The notes beneath the pieces are model-generated. The model was not told the origin of the DNA. It saw nothing but the letters and a program-made list of their open reading frames with translations, and did no database searches. From Cellvibrionales bacterium UBA1854 (GTDB lineage Bacteria > Pseudomonadota > Gammaproteobacteria > Pseudomonadales > Porticoccaceae): a DNA stretch of 64,000 nt. The translations under genes and the position numbers were made by a program. Shown in pieces: positions 53,241 to 62,614 of this stretch (its first letter is position 1; every line of letters starts with the position of its first letter). Location: positions 47,652-111,651 of the forward strand of contig DDII01000026.1 in assembly GCA_002338445.1 (NCBI GenBank), read 5' to 3'.

Positions 53241-55745
53241 TTAGAACAAGTCCTCAGGGATTGGATTTTGTTGATCTAATGGTAATTCCCCTGTCCCTTT
53301 CAATAATTCTGGAACCTCATCACTTTTGAAGTACTCGAAAATGCCTTCCTGATGTGCACCAATTCTTTTTCCTGTCTCTTCATCGATTTTTACACGAACT
53401 AGTCCGCTCGGTTGCAATTTTGGTTTTTGCTTTGTATCTTTGAGAGCCTCCGCCATGAATTCAATCCATATTGGAAGTGCTGCTGAACCGCCATACTCGT
53501 TCTTACCTATTATCGAATTATCATCAAAGCCCAACCATGCTGTTGCAACAAGAGTTGGTGAATACCCCGAGAACCAAGCATCGCGAGGTCCATTAGTTGT
53601 GCCTGTCTTCCCGCCCAGATCCTCACGATCTAAAATTTTAGCCTTTGTTCCAGTTCCACGTTGGATAACGTCTTTGAGAATTGAGTCAATTATAAATGCA
53701 GTCTGAGGATCGAGTACTTGAGGTGCTTGAGAATTGGTAAAATTGGTCGGCCGTTTGAGAGCAAGTTGTAGCATCTGCTTGTTTACTCTATCACTTTGTA
53801 ATTTTTTTCGATCGCTAAGCTCGGAGAACAAGTTTTCGAGAGCAACATCGACATTAATTAATTCAGATAGTTGTGTATCGGGTGTTATATTTAGTCCTTC
53901 TAGACATTTTGGGCATGCTGACACCCGCTCGGTTGCAAAGATTATATTCCCATCTCTATCAATAACTTTTTCAATTATGTAGGGTTTAATACGGTATCCG
54001 CCATTTGCAAAAACTGCGTAACCTGAGACAATCTCAAGTGGAGTAAGTGCGTGACTGCCGAGTGCCAGCGATAGATCCAGAGGCATATTTCCCGTTTCAA
54101 ACCCAAAGCCTTGCAGCCCCTCTAGCGCACGATCAATGCCGAGCCTGCGGAGCAATCGGATTGATACAAGATTTCGTGATCGATATAACGCCTCCCGTAA
54201 TCTAGTAGGACCAAAAAATTTTCCGCCGTCATTTTCAGGTCTCCAAGTTTCTTCCAATTTTTCATCATTAAAAACCACTGGGGCATCGTTAATTAAAGTT
54301 GCTGCGGTGAAACCGTTCTTTAGGGCACTTGCATAAATGAATGGCTTAAAGTTAGATCCAGGTTGTCGGGAAGCTTGTGTTACCCTATTAAAATTACTAT
54401 GCTGATAATCGAAGCCCCCTACCATCGCTTTTATTGCACCATTATTGGGGGTCAGAGCAATCAATGCAGCTTGCGCTTTTGGCAGTTGTGTCAATTGCCA
54501 GTCCTGGTCCTTAGTTCTAATGAGACGTATTAGGTCGCCCTTTGCGAAGACTTCATTAGGCGATTTAATAGGATCAGATGTCTCATTCACTGTTTTGTAT
54601 TTTCGCACATGCTGAAGGCTATCTTTCCAATTAATTGTGTGGAAACGACTTTCAGCATCAAGAACGATACAAAACTCCTTATTTATTTCAACGACAATCA
54701 TAGGCTGTAATTCGGCAAATATAGGGGTACTTTTTAGGGTGGACAGCCAGTCGGTTGACGCAATAGCTTTTTTCTCCGGGCCCCTGTAGCCATGCCTCTT
54801 GTCATACGTTAATATTCCGGACTGGATAGCCTGAACCGCATTTTCTTGCATTCCAGAATCGATCGTTGTAATTACACTGTATCCCCTCGTGTAAGCTTCT
54901 CGGCCAAATTTTTCGATCACTCTTTGACGAACGACCTCCGCCGAATACTCAGCCTCCACTTGCGATAAAGATCCATGATAAGAAGCCTCGTCCGGCTCGC
55001 TAATTGCGTTTTGGTACTCTACTTGATCGATATTTCCCAGCGCAAGCATCCTTCCCAATATCCAATCACGTCTCAGAAGAGCCCGTTGTGAATTGGCAAG
55101 GGGATTATATTTTGATGGAGCCTTGGGTAGGCCAGCTATCATTGCAGTTTCGGCTAAACTGAGTTGATTTAGGGATTTTCCATAATACACTTGAGCGGCG
55201 GCGCCCACACCGTAGGCACGATTTCCCATATAAATTTTGTTGGCATACAAGGATAGAATTTCTTTTTTTGAAAATTCCTTCTCAATTTTTAAGGCAAGGA
55301 TTATTTCGTTAAATTTTCTGGTAAACTCTTGTTTTCTGGTTAGAAAAAAATTCCGAGCTACTTGCATGGTAATCGTGCTTCCTCCACTGCGGATTGACCC
55401 TGTTCTTGCAAGTTCAAGAGCCGCTCTTGCCAAGCCAGAGATAGCGATGCCACTGTGCTCGAAAAAACTTGAGTCCTCTGCTGCCAAGAATGCATTCACC
55501 ATAGTATTCGGAATTTCTTGGAATGAAACTGGGCTCCGTTTTTTTTCGCCAAACTCTGCGATAATTTTCAAGTCATTTGAGTAAATGCGGAGTGGTATTT
55601 GCAGCTCGATTTCACTGAGTTCTTCGACAGAAGGTAATTTCGGACTGAGGTATAAGTATAAGCATGACGCAAGCACTAAGCCACTGCTAAAGAGAATAAG
55701 GCCTAAAAATAGGGCAGCTTTCAGAAATTTATTGTACTTTAACAT
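53241..55745 (-). CDS. mrcA: Penicillin-binding protein 1A
   Basis: Bifunctional peptidoglycan synthase, 834 aa. One N-terminal transmembrane helix is followed by the GT51 glycosyltransferase (EDSSFFEHSGIAISG; GGSTITMQVARN). An OB-like insert comes next, then the transpeptidase with SxxK in PGSNFKPF, SxN in YRSRNLVS and KTG in GGKTGTTNGPRDAWFSGY (in part). The length is near E. coli PBP1a (850). In many relatives pilMNOPQ lie between mrcA and aroK; here only a 251-base divergent spacer does. Confidence 0.96.
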   Translation of the reverse strand: MLKYNKFLKAALFLGLILFSSGLVLASCLYLYLSPKLPSVEELSEIELQIPLRIYSNDLKIIAEFGEKKRSPVSFQEIPNTMVNAFLAAEDSSFFEHSGIAISGLARAALELARTGSIRSGGSTITMQVARNFFLTRKQEFTRKFNEIILALKIEKEFSKKEILSLYANKIYMGNRAYGVGAAAQVYYGKSLNQLSLAETAMIAGLPKAPSKYNPLANSQRALLRRDWILGRMLALGNIDQVEYQNAISEPDEASYHGSLSQVEAEYSAEVVRQRVIEKFGREAYTRGYSVITTIDSGMQENAVQAIQSGILTYDKRHGYRGPEKKAIASTDWLSTLKSTPIFAELQPMIVVEINKEFCIVLDAESRFHTINWKDSLQHVRKYKTVNETSDPIKSPNEVFAKGDLIRLIRTKDQDWQLTQLPKAQAALIALTPNNGAIKAMVGGFDYQHSNFNRVTQASRQPGSNFKPFIYASALKNGFTAATLINDAPVVFNDEKLEETWRPENDGGKFFGPTRLREALYRSRNLVSIRLLRRLGIDRALEGLQGFGFETGNMPLDLSLALGSHALTPLEIVSGYAVFANGGYRIKPYIIEKVIDRDGNIIFATERVSACPKCLEGLNITPDTQLSELINVDVALENLFSELSDRKKLQSDRVNKQMLQLALKRPTNFTNSQAPQVLDPQTAFIIDSILKDVIQRGTGTKAKILDREDLGGKTGTTNGPRDAWFSGYSPTLVATAWLGFDDNSIIGKNEYGGSAALPIWIEFMAEALKDTKQKPKLQPSGLVRVKIDEETGKRIGAHQEGIFEYFKSDEVPELLKGTGELPLDQQNPIPEDLF

Positions 55746-55996
55746 AATGTAATTTATGGCTTTTTGAGATTTTTCTTCATTATAGATGTGCCAATAATAA
55801 AAGTAATTTTTTTACCTTCACTTATTTGTTAGTTTTAAATCATTAAACCCTTATAATAGAGGTTGAGAGTTCATTTAACACGTATAACCTTCAATTTACA
55901 TTAAATCTTGATGGATTTTTCATAAATTGCATGGATGGCATGGTATGCGCGAATAGTCAAAGTGATTGGTCAAAAGATTACATTTTTGAGTAAGGT

Positions 55997-56515
55997 ATGG
56001 AAGGATCTAATATTTTTTTAGTCGGCGCGATGGGATCAGGAAAATCCTCAGTAGGGAGGGCATTAGCTGAAATTCTTTGCCGGAATTTTCTCGATGTTGA
56101 TGCTGAAATCGAATTGCGGACAGGAGCTAACATCGAATGGATCTTTGATATGGATGGAGAGCAGGGGTTTCGTGATCGGGAATCAAAAACTTTTTCAATG
56201 CTTATTTCAGAGAATACGAATGCTGTAATTGCGACTGGAGGAGGCATCGTCTTGCGAGAAGAAAATAGGCGATTACTGCTCGATCATGGATTAGTGATTT
56301 ATTTATGTGCAAGTTCACAACAATTATATCAACGCACTCGGAGGGATAGAAAACGACCATTGTTGCAAGTCGCGGATCGAAAAGGTGTGATCGAAAAATT
56401 ATTGGAAGAAAGAGATCCGTTATATCGTCAAGTCGCCGATATTGTAGTCAATTCTGGACAGGGTAGGCTTTCTCATTCGGTAAAGAAACTTGCAGAAAAG
56501 GTATTAGCGATGTAG
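55997..56515 (+). CDS. aroK: Shikimate kinase
   Basis: Phosphorylates shikimate in the aromatic pathway, 172 aa. The P-loop is GAMGSGKSSVGRAL, the shikimate-binding Asp is in FLDVDAEIE, and ATGGGIVLREENR and the LID Arg in RRDRKRPLL are present. A TATAAT at 55852-55857 is a possible promoter element. aroB follows 76 bases later, the usual pair. Confidence 0.97.
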   Translation: MEGSNIFLVGAMGSGKSSVGRALAEILCRNFLDVDAEIELRTGANIEWIFDMDGEQGFRDRESKTFSMLISENTNAVIATGGGIVLREENRRLLLDHGLVIYLCASSQQLYQRTRRDRKRPLLQVADRKGVIEKLLEERDPLYRQVADIVVNSGQGRLSHSVKKLAEKVLAM

Positions 56516-56591
56516 TTAATAAAACATGATTCTGCAAAGTTACGAACGCTAGTAGGCAATACAACCACTTGCTCAGGAAAAAGATTAAGAA

Positions 56592-57707
56592 ATGGATACG
56601 TCGCTTTTAAGCCCTAAATCACAGTGTCATAGAGTACACGTGACTTTGGGAATTCGAAGTTACTCAATTATCATTGGGCCCAAGGCTATGGAGGAGGTAG
56701 TATTTGCAGACCATATTTCTGGCCGCCGTTTGATGGTTGTAACGAACGAAATAGTCGAGCGTTTATATTTCGAAAACATTGCTCAAAATTTAAAAGAATT
56801 TCAGGTTGACAAAGTTGTACTCCCTGATGGGGAAAAGATTAAGACTCTCGATGGTCTAAATGTTATTCTTTCTGCATTGCTTGAGGGCGGTCATGATCGA
56901 ACTACCACTGTGGTTGCATTGGGTGGAGGTGTAATTGGCGACATTGCTGGTTTCGCGGCCGCCGTTTATCAGCGAGGGATCGATTTCCTCCAAATCCCGA
57001 CGACTCTGCTAGCGCAAGTTGATTCTGCAGTTGGTGGAAAAACTGGAGTTAATCATGCTTTGGGTAAAAACATGATCGGCGCATTCCACCAGCCATCAAT
57101 TGTTATAGCGGATACGATGACTTTGAAAACTTTACCCAAGAGAGAGTTTGCAGCTGGTTTATCTGAAGTTATTAAATATGGATTAATCGGTGATCGGTGT
57201 TTTTTTGATTGGATTGAGAAAAACTTAGATGGCCTGTTGGCTCATGATTCGAATTTATTGACCTATGCTATTCGTGTGTCCTGTCAAATAAAAGCATCAA
57301 TCGTATCGAAAGATGAGACTGAACAGGGACAGCGCGCAATCCTTAATTTTGGGCATACTTTCGGCCATGCAATTGAAACTTTTCTTCAATATCGAGACTG
57401 GGTTCACGGTGAGGCAATTGCCGTTGGTATGTTAATGGCAATGAAGTTATCAGTCTTACAAGGTGGTATTTCGGAGACTGATTTTGATAGGCTAAAAGTT
57501 ATGCTAAAACGATGTGGACTTCCAACATCGCCACCGATATTAATGACTGCTCAAGACTTCAATCTTATTATGATGCGCGACAAGAAAGTTATAGATGGTC
57601 AACTGCGTTTGGTTATTTTACAGACACTTGGTCTTGCAACAGTTTCTACTGAATATGGTGATTCTAATTTACAAAAAGTCTTATCGGTTCACTGTACCGC
57701 TCAGTGA
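56592..57707 (+). CDS. aroB: 3-dehydroquinate synthase
   Basis: NAD- and metal-dependent enzyme forming 3-dehydroquinate from DAHP, 371 aa. GGGVIGDIAGFAAAVYQRG, QIPTTLLAQVDSAVGGKTGVN (in part) and the metal site NFGHTFGHAIE are clear. It follows aroK. In E. coli damX and dam come next; here hemE does. Confidence 0.97.
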   Translation: MDTSLLSPKSQCHRVHVTLGIRSYSIIIGPKAMEEVVFADHISGRRLMVVTNEIVERLYFENIAQNLKEFQVDKVVLPDGEKIKTLDGLNVILSALLEGGHDRTTTVVALGGGVIGDIAGFAAAVYQRGIDFLQIPTTLLAQVDSAVGGKTGVNHALGKNMIGAFHQPSIVIADTMTLKTLPKREFAAGLSEVIKYGLIGDRCFFDWIEKNLDGLLAHDSNLLTYAIRVSCQIKASIVSKDETEQGQRAILNFGHTFGHAIETFLQYRDWVHGEAIAVGMLMAMKLSVLQGGISETDFDRLKVMLKRCGLPTSPPILMTAQDFNLIMMRDKKVIDGQLRLVILQTLGLATVSTEYGDSNLQKVLSVHCTAQ

Positions 57708-57771
57708 TGCTTAACGTATTCATTTCATTGTGTTTCTATTTGGGTCAGCTGATCTGTTTGGGGTAGGTTTA

Positions 57772-58827
57772 GTGAGTGAGCTTAAAAATGATTGCCTTAT
57801 AAGGAGCCTTCTGAAAGAGCCGGCGTCGCGTACGCCCGTGTGGATGATGCGACAAGCCGGAAGACATTTGCCTGAGTATCGTAAATTACGACGTAAAGCT
57901 GGCGATTTTATGAGTCTCTGTCGTGATCCAAAACTTGCCTGTGAAATAGCAATGCAACCATTACGGCGGTATGAATTGGATGCAGCGATTTTATTTTCCG
58001 ATATCCTAACAATCCCGGATGCAATGGGTTTAGGTTTGCATTTTGTGGAAGGGGAAGGACCAAAATTTCGCAAACCTCTCCGAACCGAGCGAGATATTAA
58101 ATCGCTTTCAGTGATAAACTCGGAGGATGATCTTGCTTATGTCCTTGAAGCGGTATCATTGATTCGAAAGGAATTAGATGGTTCAGTGCCATTGATAGGA
58201 TTCGCGGGTTCACCGTGGACCTTAGCAGCTTACATGATCGAGGGGAAAAGCTCCAGAGACTTTGTGCTTGCCAAGACTTGGCTGTATAAGCAGCCAGAAA
58301 TTTTGCATCAGTTACTACAAAAATTAACACTTTCGCTCATTGATTATTTGAATGCTCAAATCGTTAGTGGTGCGCAAGTGATCCAAATCTTCGATACTTG
58401 GGGCGGAATTTTGAGTGATGCAGCATATGAACAATTTTCGCTTGCTTACATAAGAGAAATTATAACTAACTTAATTCCACGTTATGACGATCGTGAGGTT
58501 CCTGTAGTTTTGTTTACAAAAAGTGGTGGAAATTGGCTAGAAGAAATAGCCGCCAGTGGCTGCAATGCGATTGGTTTAGATTGGACCATAAGTTTGCGAG
58601 AGGCACGACGGAGAGTTGGTGCGAGGGTGGCTCTTCAGGGAAATATGGATCCAACCGTGTTGCGAAGTAATCCAAAATGTATCGAGTCAGAGGTTCGAAG
58701 AATTCTTGATTCCTATGGTAGCGGCAGTGGCCATGTTTTTAATTTGGGTCATGGAATAACCCCTGACATCGACCCCTTTCACGTCTCAGTGTTCATTGAA
58801 GCTGTCCATCGATATTCTGGGAACTAG
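57772..58827 (+). CDS. hemE: Uroporphyrinogen decarboxylase
   Basis: Decarboxylates uroporphyrinogen III to coproporphyrinogen III in haem synthesis, 351 aa. PVWMMRQAGRHLPEYR near the N terminus, FSDILTIPDAMG with the catalytic Asp, and the C-terminal FNLGHGI are diagnostic. I start at GTG 57772 (SELKNDCLIRSLLKEP follows); the frame extends to 57730 with residues not found in the family. Confidence 0.96.
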   Translation: MSELKNDCLIRSLLKEPASRTPVWMMRQAGRHLPEYRKLRRKAGDFMSLCRDPKLACEIAMQPLRRYELDAAILFSDILTIPDAMGLGLHFVEGEGPKFRKPLRTERDIKSLSVINSEDDLAYVLEAVSLIRKELDGSVPLIGFAGSPWTLAAYMIEGKSSRDFVLAKTWLYKQPEILHQLLQKLTLSLIDYLNAQIVSGAQVIQIFDTWGGILSDAAYEQFSLAYIREIITNLIPRYDDREVPVVLFTKSGGNWLEEIAASGCNAIGLDWTISLREARRRVGARVALQGNMDPTVLRSNPKCIESEVRRILDSYGSGSGHVFNLGHGITPDIDPFHVSVFIEAVHRYSGN

Positions 58828-58831
58828 AGAT

Positions 58832-59686
58832 TTATTCGGTACGTAAAGCTATACGCTCACCCATTCGGAGGGCAGTTCCCGAAGTAAGATTTTTTAGCCA
58901 TTGAAATTTGGGCACAAACAATAGAATCACGGTAGATCCATACTTAAAACAACCGAGTTCTTCTCCTTTTTTAAATAGTAAATTTTTTTCTTCGAAGCTA
59001 TTGTACTGAGGCAAACGGTTCTCCATATGAGCGGATTCCTTCCAAACTGTTTCTATGCCGCGAACCAATAATGCTCCAACAAATATTAAGCAAAAATCGC
59101 CAAAGTTAGTAGACCTAAAGTAGCATACTAATCGTTCATTTCGAGTAAATAAATTGGGTATGGTCAGGCAGGTTTCTGTGTTTACGGAGTATACATCACC
59201 GGAGAAATAGCAGGTTTTGATTAATTTACAATCACAGGGCGCATGAACTCTATGATAGTTACTGGGTGAGAGATAAATAGTGGCAAATTTCCCCATATGA
59301 AATGTTTGGGCTATGTCTTCGCACCCAACTAAACCCTCAACGGTATAGTTTTTGCCTTTAGCTTGAAGTATTTCGTTCTTGTGAATTTGACCAATTTGAC
59401 TGATTGAGCCATCAACTGGTGAAGATATCGATAGGTTATTCTCATCACATTTGCGGGCATCTGCCGATAGTCGACGAGTAAAAAACTGATTAAAAGATGA
59501 GTAGAAGTTGATATCAGGATTTTCCACTTCACTCATGTCGATTTTGTAAAGTTTAATGAACCCTCGGATGAGAAAGTTCTTGAGCCATACAATTTGCGAT
59601 TCAGCAACAATAGCGGTCAATTTTGAAAGAAGATGTTTTGGTAGTAATCTTTGGATATTGACTATGAGATATAATTTTATTTTCAT
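58832..59686 (-). CDS. psd: Phosphatidylserine decarboxylase proenzyme
   Basis: Membrane-associated pyruvoyl enzyme making phosphatidylethanolamine, 284 aa. The self-cleavage site is at the C terminus as KYGSTVI, where E. coli has LGST; the G-S-T core is kept. The Asp and His of SSPVDGSISQIG and the catalytic SNYHRVHAP are seen. It is downstream of rsgA on the same strand, 57 bases apart, in the E. coli order. Confidence 0.94.
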   Translation of the reverse strand: MKIKLYLIVNIQRLLPKHLLSKLTAIVAESQIVWLKNFLIRGFIKLYKIDMSEVENPDINFYSSFNQFFTRRLSADARKCDENNLSISSPVDGSISQIGQIHKNEILQAKGKNYTVEGLVGCEDIAQTFHMGKFATIYLSPSNYHRVHAPCDCKLIKTCYFSGDVYSVNTETCLTIPNLFTRNERLVCYFRSTNFGDFCLIFVGALLVRGIETVWKESAHMENRLPQYNSFEEKNLLFKKGEELGCFKYGSTVILLFVPKFQWLKNLTSGTALRMGERIALRTE

Positions 59687-59743
59687 TATGCAAGTTTGGC
59701 TCGTTTTGAGAGAGAGATTACGTTTTGCTAACCAAAAATCCTC

Positions 59744-60796
59744 TTATGTTATTTTTAATTCGTCCCTGATGTGATGATAATTTTTTAATCGCGTGGCCGA
59801 TACCAAATTTTTTTTTGTGGCCTCGACAAGTGCGCATCCTGATTGTTCATCATGAATACAATCTCGGAACTTGCATTTTCCAAGAAACGGATGGAAATCT
59901 TTGAAGCCCAGCATTAGCTGCCGGGAGTCAAGATGAGCTAACGAAAATGTGTGTGTGCCCGGTGAATCTATTAAATTCCCGCCACTCGATACCCTGAATA
60001 ATCGCGAGGCTGTGGTCGTATGAGAACCCTGTTCGTTTGCTATAGACAAGGTTCTAGTCGGGGAGTTTGCTGTCGGCTCAATAAGATTCAAAAGCGACGA
60101 CTTACCAACGCCGGATTGACCAACAAAAAGCGAGGTTTCATTTCGAAGATGATCTTTTATCGCATTAATTCCAAATGGTATCTTAACAGACGAGCGTATG
60201 ACTGGATAGCCGACGTGCTGATACTTGCCTATAACTTTTTCTAAGTACCTCAGATTTTTATGGTCAGTTAAATCCATTTTGTTAGCTACAAGTCTCACAA
60301 CTATTTTCTCTGCCTCAGCGGCCACTATATAGCGATCTATCAAGTTTGTTTTCGGGAGGGGGGCACAAGCTATTACAACAAAAATTTGACTTACGTTAGC
60401 AGCAACTGACTTTCTTTTGCCACTGACATCAACTCGGGCCAGTTTAGATGAGCGATTTTTTCTTGCGACGACTACCCCAAATGGGTTGGCATTTCGCCAA
60501 ACTACAAGGTCTCCTGCCACTAAAGAGGGTACATTTGCTCGCTTATAACATCGATAATGGTTGCCGCAATGTGCCCCATCCAGACCCTCAACAAGAACAT
60601 GTAGGCCAAAATTTGTGATAACAAGGCCGGTCTCTTCAGGCTCTAGACCCACAGTATTACTTTCCAAATCATTAAAGATAAAACCTTTTTTTTCTGCCAC
60701 TTCGCGACTTTGTGCTATGCGTCTCTTTTGTTGTTTGTTTAATTTTTTTTGTTCAAAGGATTCCCTCGGATGCATATAAAATATTACCGATTCCAT
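59744..60796 (-). CDS. rsgA: Ribosome small-subunit GTPase RsgA
   Basis: Circularly permuted GTPase for late 30S maturation, 350 aa. A basic N-terminal tail (KKLNKQQKRRIAQ) and an OB-fold are followed by the permuted motifs: G4 ANKMDL, G1 GQSGVGKSSLLN and G3 DSPGTH. The C-terminal zinc finger has CKFRDCIH and a later Cys. A start at the second Met (60775) is also possible. It is divergent from orn. Confidence 0.96.
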   Translation of the reverse strand: MESVIFYMHPRESFEQKKLNKQQKRRIAQSREVAEKKGFIFNDLESNTVGLEPEETGLVITNFGLHVLVEGLDGAHCGNHYRCYKRANVPSLVAGDLVVWRNANPFGVVVARKNRSSKLARVDVSGKRKSVAANVSQIFVVIACAPLPKTNLIDRYIVAAEAEKIVVRLVANKMDLTDHKNLRYLEKVIGKYQHVGYPVIRSSVKIPFGINAIKDHLRNETSLFVGQSGVGKSSLLNLIEPTANSPTRTLSIANEQGSHTTTASRLFRVSSGGNLIDSPGTHTFSLAHLDSRQLMLGFKDFHPFLGKCKFRDCIHDEQSGCALVEATKKNLVSATRLKNYHHIRDELKIT

Positions 60797-60912
60797 AAGT
60801 GCTCAGGATATAGCATAATTAAACTACGTGACAATGGTGAGCCTTTCAATCTTATGAGTGATAGGACCAATTTGTTGTTGGACCCTCATTTTAATGTCAG
60901 AGAGAGGCAAGA

Positions 60913-61458
60913 TTGGGAAAATTGTCGACTAATTTAATCTGGATTGATCTAGAAATGACTGGCTTACGGCCGTCTGAGAATCGCATAATAGAGATAGCGA
61001 CGGTTATAACGAACAGTGACTTAAAAATTTTGGCAGAGGGACCAGTGGTCGCAATTAATCAGGCGGAAGAGGAATTGACCACGATGGATGAGTGGAATAC
61101 CCTCCAGCACTCGCGCTCCGGCTTAATCGACAGGGTAAGAAGAAGTTCGGCCTGTGAAATTTCAGCTATGAGGACAACTTTAGATTTTCTTGAAAAATGG
61201 GTTGATTTCCAAACGTCTCCGATGTGTGGAAATTCTATCTGTTTAGACCGGCGTTTTTTGGTCAGACATATGCCAGAGCTAGCTAATTTTTTTCATTATC
61301 GTAATATAGATGTGTCAACGTTGAAGGAACTTGTTTTACGCTGGAGGCCAAGTTTACTGAGAGGATTTAATAAAAACTCTAAACACCTTGCGCTTGATGA
61401 CATTTACGATTCGATAGCTGAACTTAAATATTACCGAGATAATTTTATTTCTGTTTAG
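60913..61458 (+). CDS. orn: Oligoribonuclease
   Basis: DEDDh 3'-5' exonuclease that degrades di- to pentaribonucleotides, including pGpG from c-di-GMP turnover, 181 aa. Exo I is WIDLEMTGL, exo II is GNSICLDRRFL and exo III is HLALDDIYDSIAEL. It starts at TTG 60913 with AGAGAGGCA upstream. The last residues (ELKYYRDNFI) are conserved. It converges on queG. Confidence 0.96.
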   Translation: MGKLSTNLIWIDLEMTGLRPSENRIIEIATVITNSDLKILAEGPVVAINQAEEELTTMDEWNTLQHSRSGLIDRVRRSSACEISAMRTTLDFLEKWVDFQTSPMCGNSICLDRRFLVRHMPELANFFHYRNIDVSTLKELVLRWRPSLLRGFNKNSKHLALDDIYDSIAELKYYRDNFISV

Positions 61459-61464
61459 TAGGGT

Positions 61465-62559
61465 TCAATTTGATATATTTCCGAGTTTCTCACGCTGTTG
61501 CTTTATAGCCCAAGAAATATGATCTCTAACAAGAGAACTCGAAGCCTTAAATCGCCGTTTTAGTGCTGTTAAGACTTCTGTGTTGCCTTTTGAGTTTCCT
61601 AAACCAACGGCAAGGTTCCGCTGCCACTGCTGATACCCGATCCTCCTCATTGCTGATCCACGTGTTTTAAATAAAAATTCTTCCTCATTCCAAGTGAAGA
61701 GAGTTAGCAGTTCGATATCATCAAAATTGTGTCTTGGTCTAAAATCGGGCTCTTTTGATTCAGTTGGAAAGCGATTCCAAGGGCAGATTATTTGACAATC
61801 ATCACAACCAAAGACCCGATTTCCAATAAGGGGTCTGATGTCTTCTGGGATTTCATGTTTGTTTTCTATTGTCAAATATGAAATGCAACGCCTTGCATCT
61901 AAAATGTATGGTTCGGGGAAAGCATTAGTGGGACAGATGGAATTACATGCACGACAATTACCGCACAGATTATCTGATTTACTAATGTCTATTGGGAGCT
62001 CTAATGAAGTATAAATCTCGCCTATAAAAAACCAAGAACCTGCTTTTTGATTGAGGAGAAGGGTATTTTTGCCAATCCAGCCCAAGCCTGCTTGCGCGGC
62101 TAACGGTTTTTCCATCACCGGAGCACTGTCAACGAAAGCTCGTTGATTTACATTGTGGCCAGGGATTTCTTGCCGTATCCGCCTCACAAGTTCCCCAAGA
62201 CGGCGCCTTATTAATTTGTGATAATCTCGTCCCAATGCGTACCGAGATATATAGGCCTTGTCATCATTTCTGAGCACTGCAATCATCTTATCATCGGTTA
62301 GGTAATCCATTCGAAAACAGATGACACGCATCGCTTGGTCCACGAGTTTATCAATTTTGTATCGCTTTTCTCCATGCTTGTTCATCCAATCCATGGTTCC
62401 GTGGTATCCATCATTTATCCACTTTCGGAGATTTTTTGAAGCCTCAGATAAATCAGGTCTGATAATTGCAACTTGTTGGAAACCTAAGTCTGCGCCCCAA
62501 TTTTTAATTTTTATTGCCAATTCATGGAGGCTTTTGGGGGAATCGAACGTTCGAGACAT
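61465..62559 (-). CDS. queG: Epoxyqueuosine reductase
   Basis: Cobalamin- and Fe-S-dependent last step of queuosine synthesis in tRNA, 364 aa. Two [4Fe-4S] motifs are seen, CGNCRACNSICPTNAF and CDDCQIICPWNRF. The catalytic Asp region is DSAPVMEKPLAAQAGLGWIGKN (in part). A HEAT-like C terminus follows. It diverges from nnr, as queG and nnrD do in E. coli. Confidence 0.95.
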   Translation of the reverse strand: MSRTFDSPKSLHELAIKIKNWGADLGFQQVAIIRPDLSEASKNLRKWINDGYHGTMDWMNKHGEKRYKIDKLVDQAMRVICFRMDYLTDDKMIAVLRNDDKAYISRYALGRDYHKLIRRRLGELVRRIRQEIPGHNVNQRAFVDSAPVMEKPLAAQAGLGWIGKNTLLLNQKAGSWFFIGEIYTSLELPIDISKSDNLCGNCRACNSICPTNAFPEPYILDARRCISYLTIENKHEIPEDIRPLIGNRVFGCDDCQIICPWNRFPTESKEPDFRPRHNFDDIELLTLFTWNEEEFLFKTRGSAMRRIGYQQWQRNLAVGLGNSKGNTEVLTALKRRFKASSSLVRDHISWAIKQQREKLGNISN

Positions 62560-62614
62560 GAAAGGTGACTTCAGCTAGACTATAGTTACGTGAGTTTACT
62601 TGGATCTTAATTTA

